A stretch of DNA of 64,000 bases from Sulfuritalea sp. (lineage in GTDB: Bacteria; Pseudomonadota; Gammaproteobacteria; Burkholderiales; Rhodocyclaceae), in contig JADJUP010000002.1 in the NCBI GenBank assembly GCA_016716965.1, positions 62,001 through 126,000 on the forward strand, in the 5' to 3' direction. Below the pieces are notes generated by a model. The model was not told where the DNA came from. It saw only the letters and a program-made list of their open reading frames with translations, and made no database searches. Positions 49,865 to 59,275 of the stretch are shown here, one piece after another. The position numbers were made by a program, and so were the translations under genes. Position 1 is the first letter of the stretch, and each line of letters starts with the position of its first letter.

Positions 49865-50894
49865 ACCGGCAGTGCCGGCACCGGCCGCCATCCTCTACAT
49901 CAATGTCTCGCGCATCGGCGACACGCTGCTGGTGACCCCCGCCGTGCGCGCGGTCGCGGCGCACTGGCCGGGCGCGCGCATCCACCTGCTGGCCCACCCG
50001 AAGCGCGTCGAGGTGCTGCGCCACCTGCCCTTCGTCCATCGCACCGGCAGCATCACCAAGGGACGGGCGCGCTTCATGGGACGCCTGCCGGGCCGCCGCT
50101 ACGACCTCGCCTTCGTCTGCAACACCGATGCGCCGCTGGTCGAGTACGCGCTGCGCGTGGCGCGCCGCGTGGTGGCCTTCCGCCAGCCCGACGAGGCGCT
50201 CAACCGTCGCCTGTACCGTGTCGTCGAACATCCGGCCTTGCAGACAATGCATGCGGTGGACATACAACTGATGTTGCCGGCGACGCTCGGCATCGCGCCG
50301 GCCGGCAAGGCGCTGGCCTATCGCGTGACGGACGACGAGCGTCGCTGGGCGCGCGGCTTCCTCGAGCAGCGGAGCATCGCCGCGGCGCGGCCGCTGGTCG
50401 GCCTGCAGGTCGCCAGCTTTCCGACCAAGGCCTACCGCGACTGGCCGCTGCCCAGCTTCGTCGCGCTGTGCCGCGCGATCCAGGCACGCTGGCCGGACGT
50501 GCATTTCCTGATCTTCGGCGGCGCGCTGGAAAAGTCCCGCACCGAATCGCTGGCGGCGGACTTCGGCGCCGCCGCCACGTTGTGCGCCGGCCGCCTCAGC
50601 CTGCGCCAGACGGCGGCGCTGATGGACCGCGTCGACCTCTACGTCGGCGTCGACACCGGCCCCACGCACCTGATGGGCGCCCTGCACCGCCCGATGGTGG
50701 CGCTCTACCACGGCTACTCGCCGAGCCGCGTGCTGCGCCCGCTCGACCACCCCTGCGTCACGGCCATCGACCACCCGCTGGCCGACCGCTGCACGCCGGA
50801 AGCACCGATGGCGGACATTTCCGTCGACACCGTGTGGCAGGCCGTCGAACAGCGACTGACGACTTCCCTGCAAGGCCCGCGCCATGACCAATGA
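49842..50894 (+). CDS. Glycosyltransferase family 9 (heptosyltransferase-like)
   Basis: A 350-residue GT9 enzyme: ILYINVSRIGDTLLVTPAVR at the start, LVGLQVASFPTKAYRDWPLP for substrate and LYVGVDTGPTHLMGAL for the ADP-sugar site. It probably transfers heptose or a related sugar to LPS core. Overlaps the methyltransferase by 23 bp and the next gene by 11 bp. Confidence 0.87.
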   Translation: MNSSGRTEPAVPAPAAILYINVSRIGDTLLVTPAVRAVAAHWPGARIHLLAHPKRVEVLRHLPFVHRTGSITKGRARFMGRLPGRRYDLAFVCNTDAPLVEYALRVARRVVAFRQPDEALNRRLYRVVEHPALQTMHAVDIQLMLPATLGIAPAGKALAYRVTDDERRWARGFLEQRSIAAARPLVGLQVASFPTKAYRDWPLPSFVALCRAIQARWPDVHFLIFGGALEKSRTESLAADFGAAATLCAGRLSLRQTAALMDRVDLYVGVDTGPTHLMGALHRPMVALYHGYSPSRVLRPLDHPCVTAIDHPLADRCTPEAPMADISVDTVWQAVEQRLTTSLQGPRHDQ

Positions 50895-51715
50895 ATCGAC
50901 CTCGCCCCCGCCATCGCCCAACTCCGACCTGCGCTTCGCCTTCGGCGCGAACTGGCAGGATTATTCGCGGCTGATCGACCAGGAACAGATCGACGCCTCG
51001 GTGGCGCGCATGGACACCCTGGTCGGCCGCGACAACATCGCCGGGCGCTCCTTCCTCGACATCGGCTGCGGCTCCGGGCTGCACAGCCTCGCCGCGCTGA
51101 AGCTGGGCGCGTCGCGCCTGGAGGCGATCGACTACGACCCGCTCTCGGTCGCCACCACCACGGCGGTGCTGGAAAAGTTCTGGGACGGCGGCCGCTACCG
51201 GGTGCAACGCGGCGACATCCTCGCTGCGGACCCTCGGCCTCGCGCCGAGCGAGGTCGTGTACTCCTGGGGCGTGCTGCACCATACCGGCGACATGAACCG
51301 CGCGATCCGCGCCGCCGCGGGCCTGGTCGCGCCCGGCGGCCTGCTGGTGCTCGCGCTCTACGGCAAGACCCGCTATTGCGGCACCTGGACCCGCATCAAG
51401 CGCTGGTACTGCCAGGCCGACGAAGCCGGCAAGCGCGCCGCCGAGGACTGGTACGTGCGCCTGTTCGGCGCCTACCTGCTGCTGCGCGGCAAGCGCCTGA
51501 AGGACCACGTCGCGAGTTACCGCAACAAGCGCGGCATGGATTTCCTGCATGACGTCCGCGACTGGCTGGGCGGCTATCCCTACGAATCGATTTCGCCCGC
51601 CGAACTGGACGCGATCCTCGCACCGCTGGGCTTCACGGCCCTCAAGCGCAACGTCAAGCGCCGCTCGGGGCTGTTCGGATCCGGCTGTGACGAGTACGTC
51701 TATCGCGCGCCGTGA
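50884..51715 (+). pseudogene. SAM-dependent methyltransferase interrupted by a frameshift
   Basis: The N-terminal part (RSFLDIGCGSGLHSLAALKL, then RVQRGDILAAD) reads in one frame to about 51230. The remainder continues in another frame from about 51235 (LGLAPSEVVYSWGVLHHTGD, then GGYPYESISPAELDAILAPL) to 51715. A single-base insertion or two-base deletion near 51227-51235 explains it. Joined, it is a normal methyltransferase of about 276 residues. It may be a real lesion or an assembly error. Confidence 0.85.
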
Positions 51716-52782
51716 ACCTGGTCCTGTTCACCACCAACCTTGCCGGCGGCGGCGCCGAAAAGGCGCTGGCGAAGATCGGCAGCGGGCTCGCCGCGCGCGG
51801 CCATGAGGTCGATTTCGTCGTCTGCGAGGATGGCGGCAAGTACGCGGCGCCCGCGGGTTGCCGCTTCCACGCGCTGGCGGCCAGCGCCGGCCACGGCTGG
51901 CTCGGCAAGCGCCGCCTGGCCTGGCGCCTGGCGCGCCTGCTGGCGACGCAGCGGCCCGCGCTGCTGGTGTCGACCCTGCCCTTCGCCGACGAAGTCGCCG
52001 CGCTGGCCGGCGCCCAGCGCCACGTCTGCCGCATCGCCAACACGCTGTCGGCCGAGATCGCGCGCCTGCCACCCGCCAAGGCGCGACGCCGTGCCGCGCG
52101 CTATCGCGAACTCTACGGCGCGCGCCCGCTGGTCGCCGTATCGCAGGGCGTGGCCGCCGACCTGCAGGCGTCCTTCGCGATCGATGCCGGACGGATACGC
52201 ACCATCGCCAACCCCTTCGACCTCGCCGCGATCCGCGCCCTGGCCGCCGAGCCCTGCCCGGCCCGGCCCGCCGAACCCTACATCCTGCACGTCGGCCGCT
52301 TCGCGCCACAAAAGCGCCACGACCTGCTGCTTGCCGCCTTCGCCGCATCGAAGCTGCCGCAACGGCTGCTGCTGCTGACGCCGCCCGATCCGCGGCTCGA
52401 CGCACTGATCGCGCAGCATGGCCTGCAACACCGTGTTGCCAGCGCCGACTTTCAGGCCAATCCCTACCCGTGGATGGCGGGCGCCGAACTGCTGGTGCTG
52501 TGCTCCGACCACGAGGGCCTGCCCAACGTGCTGATCGAGGCGCTGGCCTGCGGCACGCGCGTGGTCAGCACCGACTGCCCGTCCGGGCCGCGCGAGATCC
52601 TCGGCGGCGAGCTGGCGCGCTGGCTGGTGCCCTGCAACGATGCCGATGCACTGGCCGCCGCGATGGTCGCCGCGCTGGCGGCGCCGAGGCCCGCACCCGA
52701 GGTCGTCGCCGCCGCGCTCGCCCCCTACGCCGCCGAGCGCGCGCTGTCCGCCTGGGAAGCCCTGGCGCGGGAGGATTTCTGA
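51712..52782 (+). CDS. Glycosyltransferase family 4 protein
   Basis: A 356-residue GT4 enzyme with GTG start overlapping the upstream stop. MNLVLFTTNLAGGGAEKALA is the usual GT4 opening (GGAE); PYILHVGRFAPQKRHDLLLA and DHEGLPNVLIEALACGTRVV (EX7E) complete the fold. PglH/WecA-linked enzymes look like this, but the donor sugar is unknown. Copy F of the dispersed motif lies within. Confidence 0.88.
   Translation: MNLVLFTTNLAGGGAEKALAKIGSGLAARGHEVDFVVCEDGGKYAAPAGCRFHALAASAGHGWLGKRRLAWRLARLLATQRPALLVSTLPFADEVAALAGAQRHVCRIANTLSAEIARLPPAKARRRAARYRELYGARPLVAVSQGVAADLQASFAIDAGRIRTIANPFDLAAIRALAAEPCPARPAEPYILHVGRFAPQKRHDLLLAAFAASKLPQRLLLLTPPDPRLDALIAQHGLQHRVASADFQANPYPWMAGAELLVLCSDHEGLPNVLIEALACGTRVVSTDCPSGPREILGGELARWLVPCNDADALAAAMVAALAAPRPAPEVVAAALAPYAAERALSAWEALAREDF
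52430..52450 (-). repeat. Copy F of the dispersed 21-nt motif (glycosyltransferase)
   Basis: Minus-strand reading AGTCGGCGCTG-GCAAC-ACGGT, preceded by CTGAA. Encodes RVASADF. Confidence 0.65.
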
Positions 52783-54617
52783 TGTGCGGCATCCTGCTCG
52801 CCGTCGGCGACGCCTTCCGTTCTGACTTCGACGCCGCGCTGGCGGGCCTCAAGTCGCGCGGACCGGATGCACGCGAAGTGCTGGCCCACGGCTCCGCCCT
52901 GCTCGGCCACGCGCGGCTGGCGGTGATCGACATCGACGGCGGCCGCCAGCCGATGACCGCGGCCGACGGTCGCTACGCCATGGTCTACAACGGCGAGATC
53001 TACAACTTCGCCGCGCTGCGCCGCGAACTCGAAGCCGCCGGCCGCGCCTTCGCCACGCGATCCGACAGCGAGGTGCTGCTGGCGGGCTACCTGCACTGGG
53101 GCGAAGCGGTGCTGGCAAGGCTCGACGGCATGTTCGCCTTCGCCATCCACGACCGCGCAGATGGCAGCGTCTTCCTCGCCCGAGACCGGCTCGGCATCAA
53201 GCCGCTGTTCTGGGGCGAGCATGGCGGCGGCTTGGTGGCAGCTTCGACGCTGGCGCCCTTCTTCGCGCTCACGGCATTCCCGAGAAAGCTCGACGCCGAA
53301 GGCCTGCGCGACTACCTCGCCTTCCAGACACCGCTGGCGCCGCACACGCTGGTCAAGGACATCCATGCCCTGCCGCCCGGCGCCTGCCTGACGTGGAACG
53401 CAGTTGCCGGCGGCAGCGTACGCCAGTGGTGGACCATCCCCGACGCCAGCGAGGCGGCGCCCGAGCACGAAGCGCTGGTCGCCGAAACCGACGTCCTGCT
53501 GGCGCAGGCGGTCAAGGATCAGCTGGTGGCCGACGTGCCGCTGGGCGCCTTCCTTTCCGGCGGCATCGACAGCAGCCTCATCGTGCATTACATGGCGCAG
53601 GTCGGGGCGCGGCCGCTGAAGACCTTCAGCGTGCGCTTCGCCGAGGCCGGCTTCGACGAAAGCCCCGCGGCGCGCGCGGTGGCCGAGCGCTACGGCACCG
53701 AGCACCACGTGCTCGACGCGCCGCAGCTCGGCGCCGACACGCTGGCCACGGCGCTGGCCGACCTCGACCAGCCGCTGGCCGATCCGGCCTACATCCCGAC
53801 CTGGGCGCTGTCGCGCCTGACGCGCCAGCATGTCACCGTGGCGCTCTCGGGCGACGGCGGCGACGAACTGTTCGGCGGCTATCCGCGCTTCCTCGACACT
53901 GCCGACCGCCATCCCGACAGCGCGGCGAAACGCGCGCTGCGCGCCCTGCTGCGCGCCGGCCTGGCGCCGGCCAGCCTGACCCGGCGCGCACTGGCCGGCG
54001 CCGACCTGCTGCTCTACCGCCGCGTCGAACTCGGCGACTACCCGGGCAGCCGCAAGGACCTGCGCGCGTATCTCGCCCCCGACGTCGCGCGCGCCGCGCA
54101 TCCCGAATCCACGCTGCAGCTCTGGCGCGAGCTCGCGGCGCGCCATGGCGACTACGACCGCGGCGCGCTGCTGCGTGCCGACCTGTGGACCTACCTGTCC
54201 GAAAACTGCCTGGCCAAGACCGACCGCGCCAGCATGGCCCACGGCCTCGAAGTACGCGTGCCTCTGCTGGCCAACGCGTTGCAGGAACGCATGCTCAAGC
54301 TCCCCGCCGGCGTGCATTTCGATGCAGGCGGCGGCAAGGCGATCCTGCGCGCGCTGGCGCGCAAACACCTGCCCGACGCGGTCTGGAACCGCAAGAAGCA
54401 CGGCTTTTCGGTGCCGCTGCGGACCAACTTCGCCGGCCCCTGGCGCGACTGGTGCGCGGCGCAAGTGGCGGGGGCTAAAATGCGCGCTCCCTGGCTCGAT
54501 GCCGGCGCCATCGAGGCGCTCTGGCGCGAGGCGGGGCGGGGCGAGGGCAACGTCCGCCTGTTCTACACCTTCGCCGTACTGCTGGCCTGGCTCGAAACGC
54601 ACCCGCTGGACGCCTGA
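52782..54617 (+). CDS. asnB: Asparagine synthetase (glutamine-hydrolysing), surface-glycan type
   Basis: A 611-residue AsnB. The catalytic Cys2 follows the start Met (MCGILLAVGD), the glutaminase domain has RGPDAREV, MVYNGEIYNF and ARDRLGIKPLFW, and the synthetase PP-loop is FLSGGIDSSLIVHYM with ALSGDGGDELFGGYPRF. Homologues in glycan clusters may amidate sugar acids rather than make asparagine. Start overlaps the previous stop (TGATG). Confidence 0.92.
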   Translation: MCGILLAVGDAFRSDFDAALAGLKSRGPDAREVLAHGSALLGHARLAVIDIDGGRQPMTAADGRYAMVYNGEIYNFAALRRELEAAGRAFATRSDSEVLLAGYLHWGEAVLARLDGMFAFAIHDRADGSVFLARDRLGIKPLFWGEHGGGLVAASTLAPFFALTAFPRKLDAEGLRDYLAFQTPLAPHTLVKDIHALPPGACLTWNAVAGGSVRQWWTIPDASEAAPEHEALVAETDVLLAQAVKDQLVADVPLGAFLSGGIDSSLIVHYMAQVGARPLKTFSVRFAEAGFDESPAARAVAERYGTEHHVLDAPQLGADTLATALADLDQPLADPAYIPTWALSRLTRQHVTVALSGDGGDELFGGYPRFLDTADRHPDSAAKRALRALLRAGLAPASLTRRALAGADLLLYRRVELGDYPGSRKDLRAYLAPDVARAAHPESTLQLWRELAARHGDYDRGALLRADLWTYLSENCLAKTDRASMAHGLEVRVPLLANALQERMLKLPAGVHFDAGGGKAILRALARKHLPDAVWNRKKHGFSVPLRTNFAGPWRDWCAAQVAGAKMRAPWLDAGAIEALWREAGRGEGNVRLFYTFAVLLAWLETHPLDA

Positions 54618-54618
54618 T

Positions 54619-55179
54619 GTGAACTTTCTCAAGCACCTCCTCTTTGTCGTGCAACAGCGCCGCGCCGGCAACCGGGTGTCCTTCTCCGCCTACATCAAGG
54701 GCCACGACGGCATCCAGCTCGGCCACGGGTGCAAGATCCAGGCCGATGCCTCGGTGGATGCCACGCGCAGCCCCGGCGTGCGCTTCGGCGACAAGGTCGA
54801 GATCAACCGCTATGCCTACGTGCAGGGCGGCAACGGCGGCGTGCGCATTGCCGACCGGGTGCGGGTCAACAACTTCGCCATCATCAACGGCAGCGGCGGC
54901 GTCGACATCGGCGAGGACACGCTGATCGGCCCCGGCGTGCAGATCATTTCCTACCAGCACCGCTACGCGCGCGGCGCGACGATACAGTCGCAGCCGGTGA
55001 TCGCCGCGCCGATACGCATCGGGCGCGACGTCTGGCTCGGCGCCAATGCGGTCATCATGGCCGGCGTCAGCATCGGCGACGGTGCCGTGGTCGCCGCCGG
55101 CGCCGTGGTGCGCGAGGACGTTCCGGAGTTCACAGTGGTTGCCGGCGTGCCGGCCACGGTGCGCAAGGCGCGGACATGA
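54619..55179 (+). CDS. Left-handed beta-helix acyltransferase (WbbJ-like)
   Basis: A 186-residue hexapeptide-repeat protein. The repeats run from residue 25 to 180 (IQLGHGCKIQADASVDATRS, VEINRYAYVQGG) and the catalytic His region is IISYQHRY. It probably O-acetylates a sugar. GTG start at 54619, 1 bp after the asnB stop. It is a tandem paralogue of the next gene. Confidence 0.87.
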   Translation: MNFLKHLLFVVQQRRAGNRVSFSAYIKGHDGIQLGHGCKIQADASVDATRSPGVRFGDKVEINRYAYVQGGNGGVRIADRVRVNNFAIINGSGGVDIGEDTLIGPGVQIISYQHRYARGATIQSQPVIAAPIRIGRDVWLGANAVIMAGVSIGDGAVVAAGAVVREDVPEFTVVAGVPATVRKART

Positions 55180-55775
55180 AGCTCTGGTTCAGTCTGGTCT
55201 GGTTCGCCCTGCTCGCCCGGCTGCGCGGAAATTCGACGATATCGCTCGGCGCGCACATCAAGCACCCGCGCAATGTCCGCCTCGGCCGCGGCTGCAAGAT
55301 ACGCGCCGGTTGCGTGATCGATGCCCCGGACGACCTGGCCTGCGTCATCCTCGGCGACGGGGTGGACCTCAATCGCGGTGTCTACCTCGGCGCCTTCGGC
55401 CGGCTGGAAATCGGCGACCGCACTTCGATAAACCGCAACGCCGCAATCGACGCGCGCGGCACGGTGACCATCGGCAGGGACGTCCTGATCGGGCCGCGCG
55501 CCCACGTGATCGCCTACCGCCACGTGTTTTCCTCGCGCGAACAACCGATCAACACCCAGGGCATGGTGTCGGGCAACGTCACCATCGAGGATGACGTCTG
55601 GATCGGAGCCGGCGCCATCGTGCTCGAAGGCATCGTCATCGGCCACGGTTCGGTGGTCGGCGCCGGTGCCGTGGTGACCGCCTCCTGCGCGCCCTATTCC
55701 ATCCTGGCCGGCGTTCCGGCGCGCGTCATCGGTTCGCGCGGCGGCGACTCGGCCGCGCCGCCGGTAGCGCCGTGA
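55176..55775 (+). CDS. Left-handed beta-helix acyltransferase (WbbJ-like), second copy
   Basis: A 199-residue hexapeptide-repeat protein with an N-terminal hydrophobic helix (LWFSLVWFALLARL) that may tie it to the membrane. Repeats such as VRLGRGCKIRAGCVID and catalytic His in VIAYRHVF. It overlaps the first copy by 4 bp. The two copies differ enough to suggest different acceptors. Confidence 0.87.
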   Translation: MKLWFSLVWFALLARLRGNSTISLGAHIKHPRNVRLGRGCKIRAGCVIDAPDDLACVILGDGVDLNRGVYLGAFGRLEIGDRTSINRNAAIDARGTVTIGRDVLIGPRAHVIAYRHVFSSREQPINTQGMVSGNVTIEDDVWIGAGAIVLEGIVIGHGSVVGAGAVVTASCAPYSILAGVPARVIGSRGGDSAAPPVAP

Positions 55776-56752
55776 GCGGAGCGCCGCGCAGCGTCATCAC
55801 CCATGACGGCGCGAAAACCTTCATCCCGCTCGCCGCGCATTTCCGCAAGCTCGGCTACGACGTGCGCCGCAGCGACGACAGCGCCGCACCGCCCGACCCG
55901 CGCCGGATCGTCGCCCACTTCGCCTGCTTCTACGCCACGCTGAAGTCCCCGCTGCAGTCCCTGCGCCGCTTTCGCGCGCTACGGGCGCAGGGCGTGCCGG
56001 TACTGACCTGGAATCGCGACGCGCCGCATTACCTGAACCAGCCGCGCTGGCGCCTGAGCTTGCAGGAAGCCCTGCGCCCCTTCGATTTCTACGCCAGCCA
56101 CAGCACCATCGACGGTCGGCGCTTCGGCGCGGAGAACTTCTACCTGGGCAACGCCGCCGAAACCGATAGCTACTTCGTCGACGCTTCGGCGGCGACCTGG
56201 CGCCGGTTCCGCGAGGCCAGCCACTACCAGTACGACCTGTCCTTCTTCGGTGCGATGGATGGTGCGCGCGCCAAGGAAATGCGTCCGCGCCAGGAGTTCT
56301 TCGCCGCGCTGGGCGAACGCCTCGCCGGCAAGGGCCTGCACGTCCTGATCCGCGAAGCCGCCGGCATGAGCGCGGCGGAGCAGGTCGCACTGATCCAGGC
56401 CAGCCGCATCAACCTCAACTTCGGCGCCTCCTGCGACTTCAACGCGCCGGTCGCCTCCGGCCTGCCCGAGCGCTGCTACGGCATCCCGGCCAGCGGCGGC
56501 TTCCTGCTCTGCGACAAGCGCAGCCACTCGCGCGACGACTTCAGCCCGGGCGAGAACTGGGCCGAGTTCGACGGGCTGGACGACTGCGTCGCCAAAATCG
56601 AGCACTGGCTGGCCAATTTCGACGCAGCACGCGACCTGGCCGAGCGCTGCCACGCGCACGTCATGGCATGCCATACCTACGTGCACCGCGCCGCCACGCT
56701 GCGCGACAGGCTGCTGGCTTGGCATGCCCGACGGGGGCAGGCTTGCCTCTAG
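55772..56752 (+). CDS. Glycosyltransferase-like protein (CgeB/GT1-2 type)
   Basis: A 326-residue protein. The C-terminal half resembles the CgeB-like glycosyltransferase group (NLNFGASCDFNAPVASGLPE, CYGIPASGGFLLCDKRSHS, a long conserved tail). The N-terminal half has VLTWNRDAPHYLNQPRWRL. The GTG start at 55772 overlaps the upstream stop by 4 bp. Substrate unknown. Confidence 0.75.
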   Translation: MSGAPRSVITHDGAKTFIPLAAHFRKLGYDVRRSDDSAAPPDPRRIVAHFACFYATLKSPLQSLRRFRALRAQGVPVLTWNRDAPHYLNQPRWRLSLQEALRPFDFYASHSTIDGRRFGAENFYLGNAAETDSYFVDASAATWRRFREASHYQYDLSFFGAMDGARAKEMRPRQEFFAALGERLAGKGLHVLIREAAGMSAAEQVALIQASRINLNFGASCDFNAPVASGLPERCYGIPASGGFLLCDKRSHSRDDFSPGENWAEFDGLDDCVAKIEHWLANFDAARDLAERCHAHVMACHTYVHRAATLRDRLLAWHARRGQACL

Positions 56753-56783
56753 CGCCGCCTCTTCCGCGCCGGGACGGCGGCCG

Positions 56784-58073
56784 ATGAACCCGGCGCTGCC
56801 TGCGCTGTCCTGGTTCTGGCAGGCCTGGCTGGCCGCGATCGTCTTCGTCTTTCCGATTCCGCACACCATCGCGCTGCGCAACCTGCTGCTGCTGGTCGGC
56901 CTGGCGGCGCTGCTCGCCACCTGGCGCGGCGCGGCGCGGCCGCGGCTGCCGCCGCTGCTGAAACCGGCGGCGTGGGCGCTGGCGGCGACCACGGCCTGGC
57001 TCGTCCTGCATTCCCTCGCCGTGGCGCCAGCGCCGACCCTTGCGCTGGACAACCTGCGCGGCGACTGGATCGTACCCTTGCTGACCGCCGCACTCGCGGC
57101 CTGGGCGGCGACACAGCTTCCACGAGAGCGGGCAGCGCAAGCGGTAACGCTCGCGCTGGCGGCACACATGGCCTGGCTGCTGGGCTGGCAGTTGCATTTG
57201 TGGCTGGTCTCTGGCGCGTGGCCGTTCAAGGCAACACCATTCGCTGCCTATGATTACCAGGGTACGCTCAACAGCTTCTTTTTCTCCCTGCTGGTGGCGG
57301 ATCGCTTGGCGTGGCTGCTTGACAAAAACTCGCCGCTGGCGCTCGGTCAGCGTTTCGGCTGGACTCTGCTGCTGCTATCGCTGGTCTCCGACCTTGCCCT
57401 GCAATCGCGCAATAGCACCGCCATTACCGTATTGCTGTTGCTGGCGGCAAGCCTTGCCTTGTTGCGCCCATCGTCGCGCCGGTGGCGCGTCGTCGCGATC
57501 GTCACCGGCATGTTCGTGATGGTCGGCTCGGGGTCGCTCAGCTTTGATAGCCGATGGCAAGGCTTGCGCGAATCCGCTACCGTCGGCTGGTCGTCGCCCA
57601 GTTTGCACTGGCAGACCAACGATGCAGCAACGCGACCAGTCACGCCGTCCGGCGCCAGCTTGGAAGAATCCGCCTACCTCCGTGCCGCCTGGGCACGCCA
57701 GGCTTTGCTAGCCATCGCCGAACACCCGCTCGGCCTCGGTTTCGGTCGCGACGCCTTCGGTCGCGCGATCGAGATGAAATATGGCTACAAGGGCATGGTC
57801 AGCAGCCACAGCGGCTGGCTGGATTTCGCGCTGGCTGCCGGGCTTCCCGGTCTGGGCCTGCTGCTGCTGACGGCGGCGCTGGCGATACGCGGTGGCTGGC
57901 GCCAGTTCCGCGAGCGCGGCGACGCCGCCGGGCTGATGTTCGCCTTCCTGGTCGGCGGCTACCTGTTGCGCTGCCTGCTCGACGGCCACATGTCCGGCTG
58001 GCGGCTGGGGCTCTTCGCCTTCCTCTGCGGCGTGCTGATCGCGGCGATGAAGCCCGCGCCACCCAAGTCGTGA
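56784..58073 (+). CDS. O-antigen ligase/polymerase family membrane protein
   Basis: A 429-residue protein with about ten transmembrane helices. The Wzy_C/WaaL signature is in the C-terminal part (AEHPLGLGFGRDAFGRA, SSHSGWLDFALAAGLPGL). It joins O-chain or similar glycan to lipid A-core in the periplasm. The start at 56784 is chosen; the ATG at 56724 would overlap the upstream gene by 29 bp. Copy H of the motif lies inside. Confidence 0.83.
   Translation: MNPALPALSWFWQAWLAAIVFVFPIPHTIALRNLLLLVGLAALLATWRGAARPRLPPLLKPAAWALAATTAWLVLHSLAVAPAPTLALDNLRGDWIVPLLTAALAAWAATQLPRERAAQAVTLALAAHMAWLLGWQLHLWLVSGAWPFKATPFAAYDYQGTLNSFFFSLLVADRLAWLLDKNSPLALGQRFGWTLLLLSLVSDLALQSRNSTAITVLLLLAASLALLRPSSRRWRVVAIVTGMFVMVGSGSLSFDSRWQGLRESATVGWSSPSLHWQTNDAATRPVTPSGASLEESAYLRAAWARQALLAIAEHPLGLGFGRDAFGRAIEMKYGYKGMVSSHSGWLDFALAAGLPGLGLLLLTAALAIRGGWRQFRERGDAAGLMFAFLVGGYLLRCLLDGHMSGWRLGLFAFLCGVLIAAMKPAPPKS
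57018..57038 (-). repeat. Copy H of the dispersed 21-nt motif (O-antigen ligase)
   Basis: Minus-strand reading GGTCGGCGCTG-GCGCC-ACGGC. Encodes AVAPAPT in a loop between transmembrane helices, the same frame as copy E in polA. Confidence 0.65.
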
Positions 58074-59275
58074 AGCTGGTCCAGATCAACCTGCAGCCGC
58101 ATTTCGGTGGTGGCGAGGTGTACACCGCCTTCCTTTGCCGCGCGCTGGCGCGACTCGGTGTATCGACGCGGCTGCTTACACATCCGCGCGCCGATTTCTG
58201 GGGCCGGGTCGACCTGCCTGACGATACCGAGCGCATTGTCGTGGCCGACGGCGCCGCACTGCCCGACCTTCTGCCCCCGGGGCCGGTCTGGTTGCTGGCG
58301 CACGGACCCCTGCCCGCCGCCCTGCGGCAGCCACATGCCCGCCGCTATCGCACCGCCATCGCCCACATGCCGGTGCAAGGCCGCAATCCCGCCGCCTTTG
58401 CCGACCACGATTGCGTCTACGCGGTGTCGAACTGGGTACGCGACGGCCTGCTGGCGAATGGCCTGCCGGCCTGGGAGGCGCCACTCTACGGCGTCGCCGA
58501 CGTCGGCCCCCGAAGGGGACGCCTGCCCCCGAAGGGGATTCCCAGGCGCGCAGAGCACCCCGACGCGCAAAGCGACGGCAAGCGCGGCATTGACGCTACG
58601 ATCAATCGTACCAGTCGCTACGACTGGGACCGGCGCAAGGGGCGGGATCGTCTTTTCGGCGCAGCCGAGCCCCTCATCGAATCGATGCGCAGCCACCCGC
58701 GCTTCGCGCGGCGCCCCGGCCTGACGCTGGGCATCGTCTCCCGCCTGACACCGATCAAGCAGTTTCCCTTGCTGTTCTCCCATCTGGCGCCCGTGCTGGC
58801 GAAGCGCCCGCACGTCAATCTGGAAATCTTCGGCAGCGGCGGTTATGCCTCGGTACGCGACCTCGACCGCGCGCTCGCGGCCCTGGCTCCGGGCCGGGCA
58901 CGCTTCTGGGGCCAGCAACGGAATGTCGGCGGCATCTACCGGCAACTCGACTACCTGCTCTCCGGCCTGCCGGAAAAGGAGGCGCTGGGTCTCAACATCA
59001 TCGAGGCCCAGGCCTGCGGCACGCCGGTGATCGCGGTGCATGCGCCGCCCTTCACCGAAACCGTGAGCAACGGCTTGACCGGCTTCCTGTATCGCGACCC
59101 GCGCGAGGACGCCGGCGCCGACTTCGGCCGCTTGCTGGACGAGTTGCTGGAGGGCAGGCCGCGACCGAAACCCGAGCTGGCCGAGGGCCACTTGGCGCGC
59201 TTTTCCTTCGCTGCCTTCGTCGAACGCCTGCGCCCGGTGGTGGACGACGCCCGGCGTCAGACCAGCCGCGAATAA
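58070..59275 (+). CDS. Glycosyltransferase family 4 protein with in-frame insert
   Basis: A 401-residue GT4 enzyme, GTG start overlapping the ligase stop by 4 bp. MKLVQINLQPHFGGGEVYTA at the start and EALGLNIIEAQACGTPVIAV (EX7E) near the end. Residues about 145-195 (GPRRGRLPPKGIPRRAEHPD and following) are a basic, hydrophilic stretch that does not look like GT-B sequence. It is encoded over two CCCCCGAAGGGG hairpins, so it seems to be an in-frame repeat insertion. Ends overlapping the convergent waaG-like gene by 19 bp. Confidence 0.85.
   Translation: MKLVQINLQPHFGGGEVYTAFLCRALARLGVSTRLLTHPRADFWGRVDLPDDTERIVVADGAALPDLLPPGPVWLLAHGPLPAALRQPHARRYRTAIAHMPVQGRNPAAFADHDCVYAVSNWVRDGLLANGLPAWEAPLYGVADVGPRRGRLPPKGIPRRAEHPDAQSDGKRGIDATINRTSRYDWDRRKGRDRLFGAAEPLIESMRSHPRFARRPGLTLGIVSRLTPIKQFPLLFSHLAPVLAKRPHVNLEIFGSGGYASVRDLDRALAALAPGRARFWGQQRNVGGIYRQLDYLLSGLPEKEALGLNIIEAQACGTPVIAVHAPPFTETVSNGLTGFLYRDPREDAGADFGRLLDELLEGRPRPKPELAEGHLARFSFAAFVERLRPVVDDARRQTSRE
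58506..58538 (+). repeat. Two CCCCCGAAGGGG hairpins inside a glycosyltransferase
   Basis: GCCCCCGAAGGGGA occurs at 58506-58519 and 58525-58538. Each is a CCCC-CGAA-GGGG mini-hairpin. They lie at the start of the unusual basic insert of the enclosing gene. Confidence 0.7.
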
